Shown: positions 1 through 5,430 of the stretch, in pieces
How the letters are laid out: every line of letters starts with the position of its first letter
Numbering within the stretch: position 1 is the first letter of the stretch
Origin: CAZSVI01 sp964610205
Lineage (GTDB): Bacteria; Bacillota; Clostridia; DSM-8532
Assembly (NCBI GenBank): GCA_964610205.1
Contig: CAZSVI010000175.1
Location: forward strand, 1 to 5,468
DNA length: 5,468 nucleotides
Direction of reading: 5' to 3'
Position numbers and translations under genes: made by a program
The notes under the pieces: generated by a model
Told to the model about the DNA's origin: nothing
What the model saw: only the letters and a program-made list of their open reading frames with translations
Database searches by the model: none

Positions 1-474
1 AAATCTATCGGGATTGATGATAAGGCCGTTCCCATTTCCGTAGACGCGACCAAAGGCTTGCCTTTCGCAAACGGATATTTTGACCTGTTGTTTACTGTGG
101 ACGCTTATCATCATTTCGGTGATACGAGGGAAATGCTCCCGTCGCTCATTCCTTTTGTGAAAAAGGGCGGTTATATCGCCATGGCGATTCCCGGCATAAA
201 GTATGAATTTGGGGGAAATGTCCCTGATGAAATGAAGCCGTTTTGGAATAGTGAGGTGGCAAGGACTATTCATTCTCTTGATTGGTGGAAAAACTTATGG
301 GAAACAGAAAAAGGTATTGAAATTATTGACATTCGTGAAATGCTCTGCTGTAAACAGTCGTGGGATGAATGGCATACCAGCTATTGGCAAGGTATCGAGG
401 AAGATATAAAGATGAGGGAAGCTGAAAACGGAAAATATTATAATCTTATTCAAATGATTGCGAAAGTAATCTAA
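1..474 (+). CDS. Class I SAM-dependent methyltransferase, C-terminal part (5' end outside window)
   Basis: The reading frame is open from base 1 to the TAA at 472-474, so about 157 residues are present and the N-terminus, including the glycine-rich SAM-binding motif I, lies upstream of the window. The visible part starts near the second half of a Rossmann-type methyltransferase fold. An acidic 'SVDATKGLPF' segment precedes 'YFDLLFTVDAYHHFG', which matches the motif II to IV region of the Methyltransf_11-like group, and 'VKKGGYIAMAIPG' matches the following strand (post-motif region). The tail is rich in Trp and carries 'DWWKNLWE' and 'REMLCCKQSWDEWH', which resembles a group of small Firmicutes methyltransferases whose substrate is unknown to me. 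A TTG at 58 could be mistaken for a start, but the frame is clearly coding before it. The gene converges on the tRNA gene. No obvious terminator follows on the plus strand. The fold is confident; the substrate is not assignable. Confidence 0.85.
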   Translation, partial: KSIGIDDKAVPISVDATKGLPFANGYFDLLFTVDAYHHFGDTREMLPSLIPFVKKGGYIAMAIPGIKYEFGGNVPDEMKPFWNSEVARTIHSLDWWKNLWETEKGIEIIDIREMLCCKQSWDEWHTSYWQGIEEDIKMREAENGKYYNLIQMIAKVI

Positions 475-518
475 CCTTAATCACCAAGACGCAGAAAATA
501 AGCATTGGACACGCCTGT

Positions 519-591
519 ATGCAGCTTCGGGACATTTTGTCCCGAGGTGCGGTACTGCCCCGGATGGGCGTAGCCGTCAGCTACACCCCGG
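519..591. other. GC-rich structured intergenic element with two stem-loops
   Basis: Two stable hairpins lie side by side in DNA much richer in GC than its surroundings. The first pairs CTTCGGGAC (525-533) with GTCCCGAGG (539-547) around an ATTTT loop, and three more pairs (521-523 with 548-550) form if G524 bulges out. The second pairs GGGcGTAGC (566-574) with GCTACaCCC (580-588) around a 5-base loop, with one C-A mismatch. Neither is followed by a T-run on the plus strand, so a simple terminator is unlikely. A 28-codon open frame runs from ATG 519 to TGA 603-605 (MQLRDILSRGAVLPRMG...), but it has no ribosome binding site. It could be a small RNA, a 3' UTR element or a dispersed repeat; the strand is not settled. 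Confidence 0.45.
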
Positions 592-622
592 CGCGGATCG
601 CATGAATCCACATTTTGAGCAT

Positions 623-672
623 AAAAAAACAGAGTGTCCTTGATAGGATACTCAGATCCTATAAGGACACTC
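623..672 (-). terminator. Rho-independent terminator of the tRNA-Pro gene
   Basis: GAGTGTCCTT (632-641) pairs perfectly with AAGGACACTC (663-672), and ATAGGAT (643-649) pairs with ATCCTAT (656-662) inside it, with only G642 bulged and a 6-base loop. This gives about 17 base pairs. Read on the minus strand, the hairpin starts 4 bases after the encoded CCA of the tRNA and is followed by TG and then seven T (complement of A 623-629). Hairpin plus T-run in this order is a classic intrinsic terminator. On the plus strand no T-run follows, so it acts for the tRNA and not for the methyltransferase gene. Confidence 0.9.
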
Positions 673-676
673 CCCA

Positions 677-754
677 TGGTCGGAGTGACTGGATTTGAAC
701 CAGCGACCTCTTGCACCCCAAGCAAGCACTCATACCAAGCTGAGCTACACCCCG
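677..754 (-). tRNA. tRNA-Pro (anticodon GGG), CCA encoded
   Basis: On the minus strand the sequence folds into a full cloverleaf. The acceptor CGGGGTG pairs with CACTCCG (one G-U), followed by discriminator A and an encoded CCA (677-679). The anticodon stem CTTGC/GCAAG encloses the loop TTGGGGT, which puts GGG at positions 34-36 and G at 37, as expected for proline tRNAs. C1-G72 with A73 is also typical of tRNA-Pro. The T arm is GCTGG-TTCAAAT-CCAGT. It would read CCC and CCU codons. The D loop is 10 bases (AGCTTGGTAT), one base longer than the usual form ending in A21, and the D stem closes with a G-U pair; this is slightly unusual but does not break the fold. It has its own promoter and terminator. 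The 5' end is at 754. Confidence 0.93.
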
Positions 755-772
755 AAACATGCGACAGATAGT

Positions 773-801
773 ATTATAAAACAAACTACTGAAAATCTCA
801 A
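773..801 (-). promoter_or_regulatory. Sigma-A-type promoter of the tRNA-Pro gene
   Basis: On the minus strand TTGAGA (complement of 796-801) lies 17 bases upstream of a perfect TATAAT (complement of 773-778). The -35 box matches five of six consensus bases. Transcription should start near 766, about 12 bases before the mature tRNA 5' end at 754, which leaves a short leader for RNase P to remove. Spacing, box quality and position together make this a strong call. Confidence 0.85.
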
Positions 802-889
802 TAGCTTTTGGATAAAAAGTTCAATTCCATAATTTCCATAATGATTGTATTCCACATCTATTTAAGTTGAACTGAATTATTGACATGAC

Positions 890-963
890 TGTCATCCTGA
901 GCGTCAGCGAAGAATTCTACTCATTTTCTCGGGAAAAGATTTTTCGCTTCGCTCAGAATGACA
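890..963. repeat. 74-bp imperfect palindromic intergenic repeat
   Basis: The left arm TGTCATCCTGAGCGTCAGCG (890-909, continuing AAGAAT) is the near-perfect reverse complement of the right arm ending TTCGCTTCGCTCAGAATGACA (943-963). The arms differ by one substitution and a one-base length difference in the first 22 bases, and the pairing continues loosely inward. The consensus TGTCATTCTGAGCGAAGCGA is a sequence I know as a dispersed intergenic palindrome in many unrelated bacterial genomes, where it produces spurious 'HSERSEES'-like translations. It may be a MITE-like or REP-like repeat. No open frame or transposase is linked to it here. Its closeness to the downstream gene leader is not enough to claim regulation. 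Confidence 0.75.
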
Positions 964-1133
964 TATAAACTTAGATCAGCTTATACATACTAAATCCGCA
1001 GAATATTAGTACGAAAATTTTATGAGTAAAACAGGAAACCGGAGTGCAATATATACCATGTAAGATTTATTTGTGTTTTATTATAACAACGGAAGCAATT
1101 GCAACACACCATTATATCGAAGTGGGGGATATG

Positions 1134-1191
1134 CCCGCCACCTGATAGAGGAAATCTGTACCCGCCACCTATAGAGGTGGGGCGGGAGCCC
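1134..1191. repeat. Tandem copies of a GC-rich hairpin repeat upstream of the oxidoreductase gene
   Basis: CCCGCCACCTGATAGAGG (1134-1151) is repeated at 1161-1177 with one G missing. The second copy is a full hairpin: CCCGCCACCT (1161-1170) pairs with AGGTGG (1175-1180) and CGGG (1183-1186), with ATAG as the loop and GG 1181-1182 bulged. The first copy has lost its right arm. A short alternative hairpin, GGGC (1180-1183) with GCCC (1188-1191), would compete with the main one. No proper T-run follows, so it is not a standard terminator. On the minus strand the unit closely matches the hairpin at 4797-4819 beyond the gene. It probably lies in or just before the mRNA leader of the gene starting at 1253. 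Confidence 0.7.
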
Positions 1192-1239
1192 ATTTTGGTT
1201 TCTCGTTATATAAACACCAAGTATTGTTTTGCATGTATG

Positions 1240-1246
1240 AAGGAGG
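1240..1246 (+). promoter_or_regulatory. Ribosome binding site of the oxidoreductase gene
   Basis: AAGGAGG sits 6 bases before the ATG at 1253. It is a full match to the anti-Shine-Dalgarno sequence at good spacing, fixes the start codon, and suggests high translation. Confidence 0.92.
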
Positions 1247-1252
1247 ATAAAG

Positions 1253-4200
1253 ATGCCAGATAAAATGAAAACAATGGATGGAAATACCGCTGCCGCATAT
1301 GCCTCTTACCTGTTTACCGAGGTTGCCGGAATCTTTCCCATAACGCCGTCTTCACCAATGGCGGAGCTGGTGGACGAATGGTCGGCTCATGGAATGAAAA
1401 ACCTGTTTGATCAACCCGTAAAAGTAGTTGAAATGCAGTCGGAGGCCGGAGCGGCCGGTGTTGTACACGGCTCGCTGGCTGCCGGCGCGTTAACGACAAC
1501 ATATACCGCGTCCCAGGGGCTGCTTTTAATGATACCTAACATGTATAAAATATCCGGAGAACTAATGCCCGGCGTATTTCACGTATCCGCCCGCGCAATT
1601 GCAGCCCATGCCTTGTCCATTTTCGGAGATCATCAGGATGTAATGGCCTGCCGTCAAACAGGGTTTGCGCTGCTGGCATCATCAAGCGTACAGGAGGCTA
1701 TGGATCTGGGGGCTGCGGCGCATTTATGCGCGATTAAATCCAGGGTTCCCTTTCTTCACTTTTTTGACGGTTTCAGAACCTCCCATGAGCAGCAAAAGAT
1801 TGAAACCCTTGATTATGAAGATTTAAAAAAACTGGTGGATTATAACGCAATTCAGGAATTCCGTGAAAGGGCTTTGAATCCTGAACATCCGGTAGTCAGA
1901 GGTACGGCGCAGAACCCGGATATATATTTCCAGAACAGGGAAGTGTCCAACAGGTTTTATGATGCTGTTCCCGGTATCGTAAACCAGTATATGCAGGAAA
2001 TTAACAGGTTGACAGGGCGCAGTTACCGGCCTTTCAATTATTATGGCGCTGAGGACGCGGAATATGTTATCGCGGCAATGGGATCTGTCTGCGATGCAGT
2101 AGATGAGGTGGTGGATTACCTCATTAACAGAGGAGAGAAAGTGGGAGCCATAAGGGTTCACTTATACAGGCCCTTTTCCCGTGAATATTTCCTCAAAGTT
2201 CTTCCCGTCAATGTTAAGAAAATCGCTGTACTGGACAGAACCAAAGAGCCCGGCGCAGAAGGAGAACCGTTATATCTTGATATCGTGAATATGTTTTATC
2301 AAAAGGAAGAAAAGCCGCGAATCGTTGGTGGGCGGTATGGACTTGGTTCAAAGGATACAAGGCCTTCACAGATCCTTGCCGTTTTCAATAATCTGAAAAA
2401 GGAAAACCCGAAGGACAGGTTTACCATTGGTATTGTTGATGATGTTACGAATACTTCTTTGGCCGAGGAGGAAATTATTCAGACAACACCTCCCGGAACC
2501 ATCAGCTGCAAATTCTGGGGGCTGGGATCCGATGGAACGGTAGGAGCAAATAAAACCGCTGTTAAAATTATTGGAGATAAAACAAACCTTTATGCCCAGG
2601 CATATTTCTCATATGACAGCAAAAAATCCGGAGGATCTACGGTGTCTCATCTGAGGTTCGGTCCCAGGCCGATACACTCTCCGTACCTTGTATATAACGC
2701 GGACTATATAGCCTGTCATAACCCTTCCTTTGTACATCACTTTGATTTGCTGAAAGGGCTTCGGAAACAGGGAATTTTTGTCCTCAACTGCCAGTGGAGC
2801 AAAGATGAACTGGATGAAAAAATACCGGCATCCATGCGCAGGTTTATTGCAAGGAATGATATTGAATTCTATACCATTAACGCCATTGATATCGCCGGTG
2901 AAGCGGGACTGGGAAACCGGATTAACATGGTGATGCAGAGTGTGTTCTTCAAGCTTGCGGAAATTATTCCGGTCGATGATGCCATCAGTTATTTAAAGGC
3001 GTCTGTTAATGAGACATACGGCAAGAAGGGTCAAAAAATTGTGGATATGAATATACAGGCCATAGACAGATCGTTGGAAGCCCTGAAAAGGGTGCATGTT
3101 CCACAAGCTTGGAAAGACGCGGAAGACGAAGTTTTCCCCGTTAAGAATGAACCTGAATTTGTGAAGAACATTCAAAGGCCGATGGCAAGGCATGAAGGAG
3201 ATGAATTGCCGGTTAGCGCATTTTTGGGAATGGAAGACGGAAAATTTCCGGTAGGAACAACGAAATATGAAAAAAGAGGGATTGCGGTATTGGTTCCCGA
3301 ATGGCAGATTGATAAGTGCATTCAATGCAACCAGTGTGCGTATATTTGTCCTCATGCGGTTATAAGGCCTATTTTATTGGATGACGGGGAAGCCCGGAAA
3401 GCTCCGGATACATTCAAATACCTGAAGGCCAAAGGTAAAGGTCCGGATCAATATCAATACCGTATACAAATAAGTCCGATGGATTGTACAGGCTGCGGCA
3501 ACTGTGCGGATATCTGCCCCGCACCGGGGAAAGCTTTAATTATGAAAGACGCCGGACAGGAAATAGAACTCGAATCGGAAAACTGGGAATTCAGCCTTTC
3601 GGTAACAGAAAAAGACGATGTAACGGATCCGAAAACATTAAAGGGGAGCCAGTTTATTAGACCGCTCTTTGAATTTAACGGAGCGTGTCCGGGGTGTGGT
3701 GAAACGCCTTATATAAAGCTGATTACGCAGCTGTTCGGAGATAGAATGGTCATAGCCAACGCCACAGGATGTTCTTCAATATACGGGGCAAGCGCGCCCT
3801 CGATACCCTATACGACAAATGCGTTCGGAAGAGGCCCTGCCTGGGGAAACTCACTGTTTGAGGATAATGCCGAATATGGTTATGGAATATATCTTGGAGT
3901 TAAGCAAATCCGTGAAAAAATAGCGGCTTTGATGAAGGAAGCTATAAATGCTGATATTGGTGAAACATTGAGGGAGGCCTTCAGCGAATGGCTGGACAGC
4001 TTCGATGACGGTGAAAAATCAAAGCTGGCTTCCGGAAAAGTAATTGAAGCATTAAGGAAGGATAGCGGACATCCTGCTTTTGAAGAGATAATGCTGAGAA
4101 AGGATTATCTTGTGAAGCAATCCCAGTGGATTATAGGCGGAGACGGCTGGGCTTATGACATCGGTTACGGCGGAGTGGATCAGGTTCTTGCAATGGGGGA

Positions 4201-4774
4201 TGATGTAAACCTTCTGGTTCTGGATACGGAAGTTTATTCAAATACGGGAGGGCAGTCATCAAAATCAACACCTACCGCGGCTGTTGCCAAATTCGCCGCT
4301 GCGGGGAAAAAAATCCGGAAAAAGGATCTGGGGATGATGGCTATGAGCTACGGGTATGTATATGTCGCACAGATAGCCATGGGAGCCAACATGAACCAGA
4401 CAATCAAGGCAATTACCGAAGCGGAGAGTTATAAGGGGCCATCGCTTATCATAGCATATTCTCCCTGTGTGAATCATGGAATTAAATCCGGAATGGGAAC
4501 CAGTCTGGCAGAGGAGAAAAAAGCCGTTGAGGCGGGTTACTGGCATTTATACAGGTATAATCCGGCCCTTCGTGAAGAGGATAAAAATCCATTTATTCTG
4601 GATTCAAGAGAACCTTCAAAAAGCTTTAAGGATTTTATTCGGGGTGAAGTGAGGTATTCACAACTGACCAACGTATTTCCCGAAGTTGCGGATGAATTGT
4701 TTACGGAAGCTGAAAAACACGCAAAGGAGCGGTATGAATCATACAGGCGTATGGCTGAAATGCAGTATCGGTAA
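1253..4774 (+). CDS. nifJ: Pyruvate:ferredoxin (flavodoxin) oxidoreductase, single-chain, complete
   Basis: A cytoplasmic iron-sulfur and thiamine diphosphate enzyme that converts pyruvate, CoA and two oxidized ferredoxins to acetyl-CoA, CO2 and two reduced ferredoxins. In clostridial fermentation it feeds acetyl-CoA to acetate, ethanol or butyrate and electrons to hydrogenases. At 1173 aa it is full length for clostridial enzymes. The N-terminal pyrimidine-binding domain (about 1-258) has 'FPITPSSPM' with Thr31, Glu64 and Arg114, the positions known as catalytic in the Desulfovibrio africanus enzyme. The gamma-type domain carries 'GLGSDGTVGANK' near 423-434. The ferredoxin domain has Cys689/692/695/699 and Cys745/748/751/755, enough for two [4Fe-4S] clusters. 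The cluster near thiamine diphosphate uses Cys812, Cys815, Cys840 and Cys1072. 'GDGWAYDIGYGG' (963-974) with 'DTEVYSNTGGQ' (991-1001) binds Mg-thiamine diphosphate, with Asn997 matching catalytic Asn996. It ends near 1173, lacking the C-terminal extension (about 60 residues) that shields the D. africanus enzyme from oxygen, so it is probably oxygen-sensitive. It seems monocistronic. No frameshift or missing key residue is seen. Confidence 0.98.
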   Translation: MPDKMKTMDGNTAAAYASYLFTEVAGIFPITPSSPMAELVDEWSAHGMKNLFDQPVKVVEMQSEAGAAGVVHGSLAAGALTTTYTASQGLLLMIPNMYKISGELMPGVFHVSARAIAAHALSIFGDHQDVMACRQTGFALLASSSVQEAMDLGAAAHLCAIKSRVPFLHFFDGFRTSHEQQKIETLDYEDLKKLVDYNAIQEFRERALNPEHPVVRGTAQNPDIYFQNREVSNRFYDAVPGIVNQYMQEINRLTGRSYRPFNYYGAEDAEYVIAAMGSVCDAVDEVVDYLINRGEKVGAIRVHLYRPFSREYFLKVLPVNVKKIAVLDRTKEPGAEGEPLYLDIVNMFYQKEEKPRIVGGRYGLGSKDTRPSQILAVFNNLKKENPKDRFTIGIVDDVTNTSLAEEEIIQTTPPGTISCKFWGLGSDGTVGANKTAVKIIGDKTNLYAQAYFSYDSKKSGGSTVSHLRFGPRPIHSPYLVYNADYIACHNPSFVHHFDLLKGLRKQGIFVLNCQWSKDELDEKIPASMRRFIARNDIEFYTINAIDIAGEAGLGNRINMVMQSVFFKLAEIIPVDDAISYLKASVNETYGKKGQKIVDMNIQAIDRSLEALKRVHVPQAWKDAEDEVFPVKNEPEFVKNIQRPMARHEGDELPVSAFLGMEDGKFPVGTTKYEKRGIAVLVPEWQIDKCIQCNQCAYICPHAVIRPILLDDGEARKAPDTFKYLKAKGKGPDQYQYRIQISPMDCTGCGNCADICPAPGKALIMKDAGQEIELESENWEFSLSVTEKDDVTDPKTLKGSQFIRPLFEFNGACPGCGETPYIKLITQLFGDRMVIANATGCSSIYGASAPSIPYTTNAFGRGPAWGNSLFEDNAEYGYGIYLGVKQIREKIAALMKEAINADIGETLREAFSEWLDSFDDGEKSKLASGKVIEALRKDSGHPAFEEIMLRKDYLVKQSQWIIGGDGWAYDIGYGGVDQVLAMGDDVNLLVLDTEVYSNTGGQSSKSTPTAAVAKFAAAGKKIRKKDLGMMAMSYGYVYVAQIAMGANMNQTIKAITEAESYKGPSLIIAYSPCVNHGIKSGMGTSLAEEKKAVEAGYWHLYRYNPALREEDKNPFILDSREPSKSFKDFIRGEVRYSQLTNVFPEVADELFTEAEKHAKERYESYRRMAEMQYR

Positions 4775-4796
4775 TTAATCAAATTTCTAAGGCCAC

Positions 4797-4819
4797 CCCG
4801 CCCCACTTCTATAAGTGGG
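4797..4819. repeat. Hairpin repeat after the oxidoreductase gene, inverted relative of the upstream hairpin
   Basis: CCCACTT (4802-4808) pairs perfectly with AAGTGGG (4813-4819) around CTAT. Over 22 bases (4797-4818) it matches the minus strand of the hairpin at 1161-1186 at 20 positions, and the two differences pair with each other (C-G there, T-A here). It starts 23 bases after the TAA of the oxidoreductase gene and is followed by TTCCTTGTTAAC, so it may double as a weak terminator for that gene, though the T-run is poor. Read on the minus strand it would be the last hairpin of the structured run at 4846-4935. Confidence 0.7.
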
Positions 4820-4845
4820 TTCCTTGTTAACGGGTCGAGGCTTGT

Positions 4846-4935
4846 GGTGCGTTCCGGTGGGTACGCACCTTTGTTCCCGATTCGGTGGGGGTAGAGACCC
4901 ACACCGAAGTTCCGACGTTTAGCTTTAGCTGAACG
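4846..4935. other. Run of three further stem-loops, possible relic of a mobile element end
   Basis: Three hairpins follow closely: GGTGCGT (4846-4852) with ACGCACC (4863-4869); TTCGGTG plus GGGT (4881-4892) with ACCC plus CACCGAA (4897-4908), one G-A mismatch and an AGAG loop; and CGTTTAGC (4916-4923) with GCTGAACG (4928-4935) around TTTA. With 4797-4819 this makes four in about 140 bases. There is no intact gene. On the minus strand a short open frame ends at the stop 4828-4830, shortly before the hairpin at 4802-4819, which is the order of a tnpB 3' end followed by the right end of an IS200/IS605-like element. The peptide is not recognisable enough to confirm this. A structured RNA is the alternative. 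Confidence 0.4.
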
Positions 4936-5021
4936 AGTTTACTGAAAGGATAAAGAAAAGCCTTTTGGGCGCATTCTTAAATGAAGTAATTATTTAGCAG
5001 TTCATATATACATCAAATGAA

Positions 5022-5049
5022 AGGCATTATCCCTTGCGAGATAATGCCT
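5022..5049 (-). terminator. Probable terminator of the small spore-protein gene
   Basis: AGGCATTATC (5022-5031) pairs perfectly with GATAATGCCT (5040-5049) around an 8-base loop. On the minus strand it begins 12 bases after the TGA of the small gene at 5062, and TTCATTTGATG follows. The T-rich tail is interrupted, so termination may be moderate. On the plus strand the nearest T-run is 15 bases away, which makes action in that direction less likely. Confidence 0.65.
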
Positions 5050-5061
5050 CTTCCAGTACTC

Positions 5062-5229
5062 TCATTTTTCATTACCGTCCACATACTCCTTTGCGTTTAT
5101 AACTCCGGTTTCATTTGGAACAGATACCTGAGATGTCTGTTTGTGTTTTCCGACATCCGACCATGAGGCAGTATAATGTTTTTCAACAGGTTTTTGCAGG
5201 TTAATCTCTTTTCTTTTATTTATACTCAT
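5062..5229 (-). CDS. Small DUF3787-like protein, putative spore surface protein (55 aa)
   Basis: The protein begins MSINKRKEINLQKPVEKHYT and ends NAKEYVDGNEK. It is polar and lysine-rich, with no signal peptide, membrane segment or cysteine. From memory the length, the 'K(P)VEKHYTASWSDV' block in place of the usual TAAW motif, and the ending 'V..AKE.VD.N.K' match DUF3787, which also appears in annotations as the CDIF630_02480-type spore surface protein of Clostridia. Its molecular role is unknown. The ATG at 5229 is chosen because GGGAGGAG lies 5 bases upstream; the frame stays open further upstream to 5334, but those starts have no ribosome binding site. It stands alone, converging with the oxidoreductase gene, with a terminator hairpin behind it. 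A CATAnnnTA box upstream hints at sporulation control. The gene call is firm; the family assignment is moderately sure. Confidence 0.8.
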   Translation of the reverse strand: MSINKRKEINLQKPVEKHYTASWSDVGKHKQTSQVSVPNETGVINAKEYVDGNEK

Positions 5230-5234
5230 AGTTA

Positions 5235-5242
5235 CTCCTCCC
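5235..5242 (-). promoter_or_regulatory. Ribosome binding site of the small spore-protein gene
   Basis: GGGAGGAG on the minus strand, 5 bases before the ATG at 5229. It decides the start codon over the upstream in-frame ATG codons, which would give a 90-residue product with an N-terminus unlike the family. Confidence 0.88.
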
Positions 5243-5285
5243 TTAATGCTTTTATGCTGATCTTTATCGTACATGTCCCGTGTTT

Positions 5286-5294
5286 TACAGTATG
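5286..5294 (-). promoter_or_regulatory. Candidate sporulation-type -10 box for the small gene
   Basis: CATACTGTA on the minus strand fits the CATAnnnTA pattern of mother-cell sigma factors (sigma-K, and close to sigma-E). A start near 5279 would leave a leader of about 50 bases before the ATG at 5229. I cannot find a convincing -35 element at the right distance, so this rests on the -10 box and the likely product. Confidence 0.3.
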
Positions 5295-5361
5295 GCGCAG
5301 TAAAAATCAATTTAACTGTATATAGTATTTGCATTGAATGAAAATAGTATTATAAGAAATA

Positions 5362-5430
5362 AAAATGTAACAGTTTTTTTCGACCGGGATTACATTTTAT
5401 ATAATTCCGCTATAAAGGTTTTTTTTTTTT
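5362..5430. other. AT-rich spacer with overlapping inverted repeats and a 12-T tract
   Basis: AAAATGTAA (5362-5370) is complementary to TTACATTTT (5390-5398), and CGGGATTA (5385-5392) can instead pair with TAATTCCG (5402-5409) with one G-U. A run of twelve T occupies 5419-5430. The T-run is 9 bases beyond the second hairpin, which is too far for a normal terminator. No gene is visible between 5230 and the window end, so this is probably spacer plus the upstream part of the small-gene promoter region. Confidence 0.35.

Larger units (their letters stand above)
755..1252. other. Intergenic region between tRNA-Pro and the oxidoreductase gene
   Basis: This 498-base, mostly AT-rich gap separates two divergently transcribed units. 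It holds the tRNA promoter (773-801), an imperfect palindrome (890-963), a duplicated GC-rich hairpin motif (1134-1191) and the ribosome binding site at 1240-1246. I see no protein gene in it. The promoter of the oxidoreductase gene must lie here but is not clear: TATAAC at 1082-1087 is a fair -10 box without a convincing -35 partner, and TTGACA at 880-885 has no -10 box at the right distance. Confidence 0.6.

Noticed and set aside
58..474. Methyltransferase start at the TTG at position 58
   Set aside because: The same frame is open back to base 1 and encodes sequence expected just before it in the methyltransferase fold. The gene simply enters from outside the window.
477..725. Minus-strand open frame of 82 codons covering the tRNA and the structured element
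   Set aside because: Its start 'MLGVQEVAGSNPVTPT' is the translation of the tRNA-Pro gene itself, a well-known annotation artefact. The frame also runs through the terminator hairpin and has no ribosome binding site.
880..908. Promoter for the oxidoreductase gene at TTGACA 880-885
   Set aside because: No -10-like hexamer lies 16-18 bases downstream; that position falls inside the palindromic repeat (GTCAGC).
1134..1177. Direct repeat resembling a CRISPR array
   Set aside because: Only two imperfect copies exist with a 9-base gap between them, with no regular spacers and no cas genes nearby.
1314..4546. Several open frames of 62-120 codons on the minus strand inside the oxidoreductase gene
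   Set aside because: They lie antisense to a clearly coding, fully conserved enzyme, lack ribosome binding sites and show no recognisable domains.
4537..4902. 121-codon minus-strand open frame across the end of the oxidoreductase gene and the stem-loop run
   Set aside because: It overlaps the conserved C-terminus of the enzyme antisense, has no ribosome binding site, and its composition follows the hairpins, not a protein.
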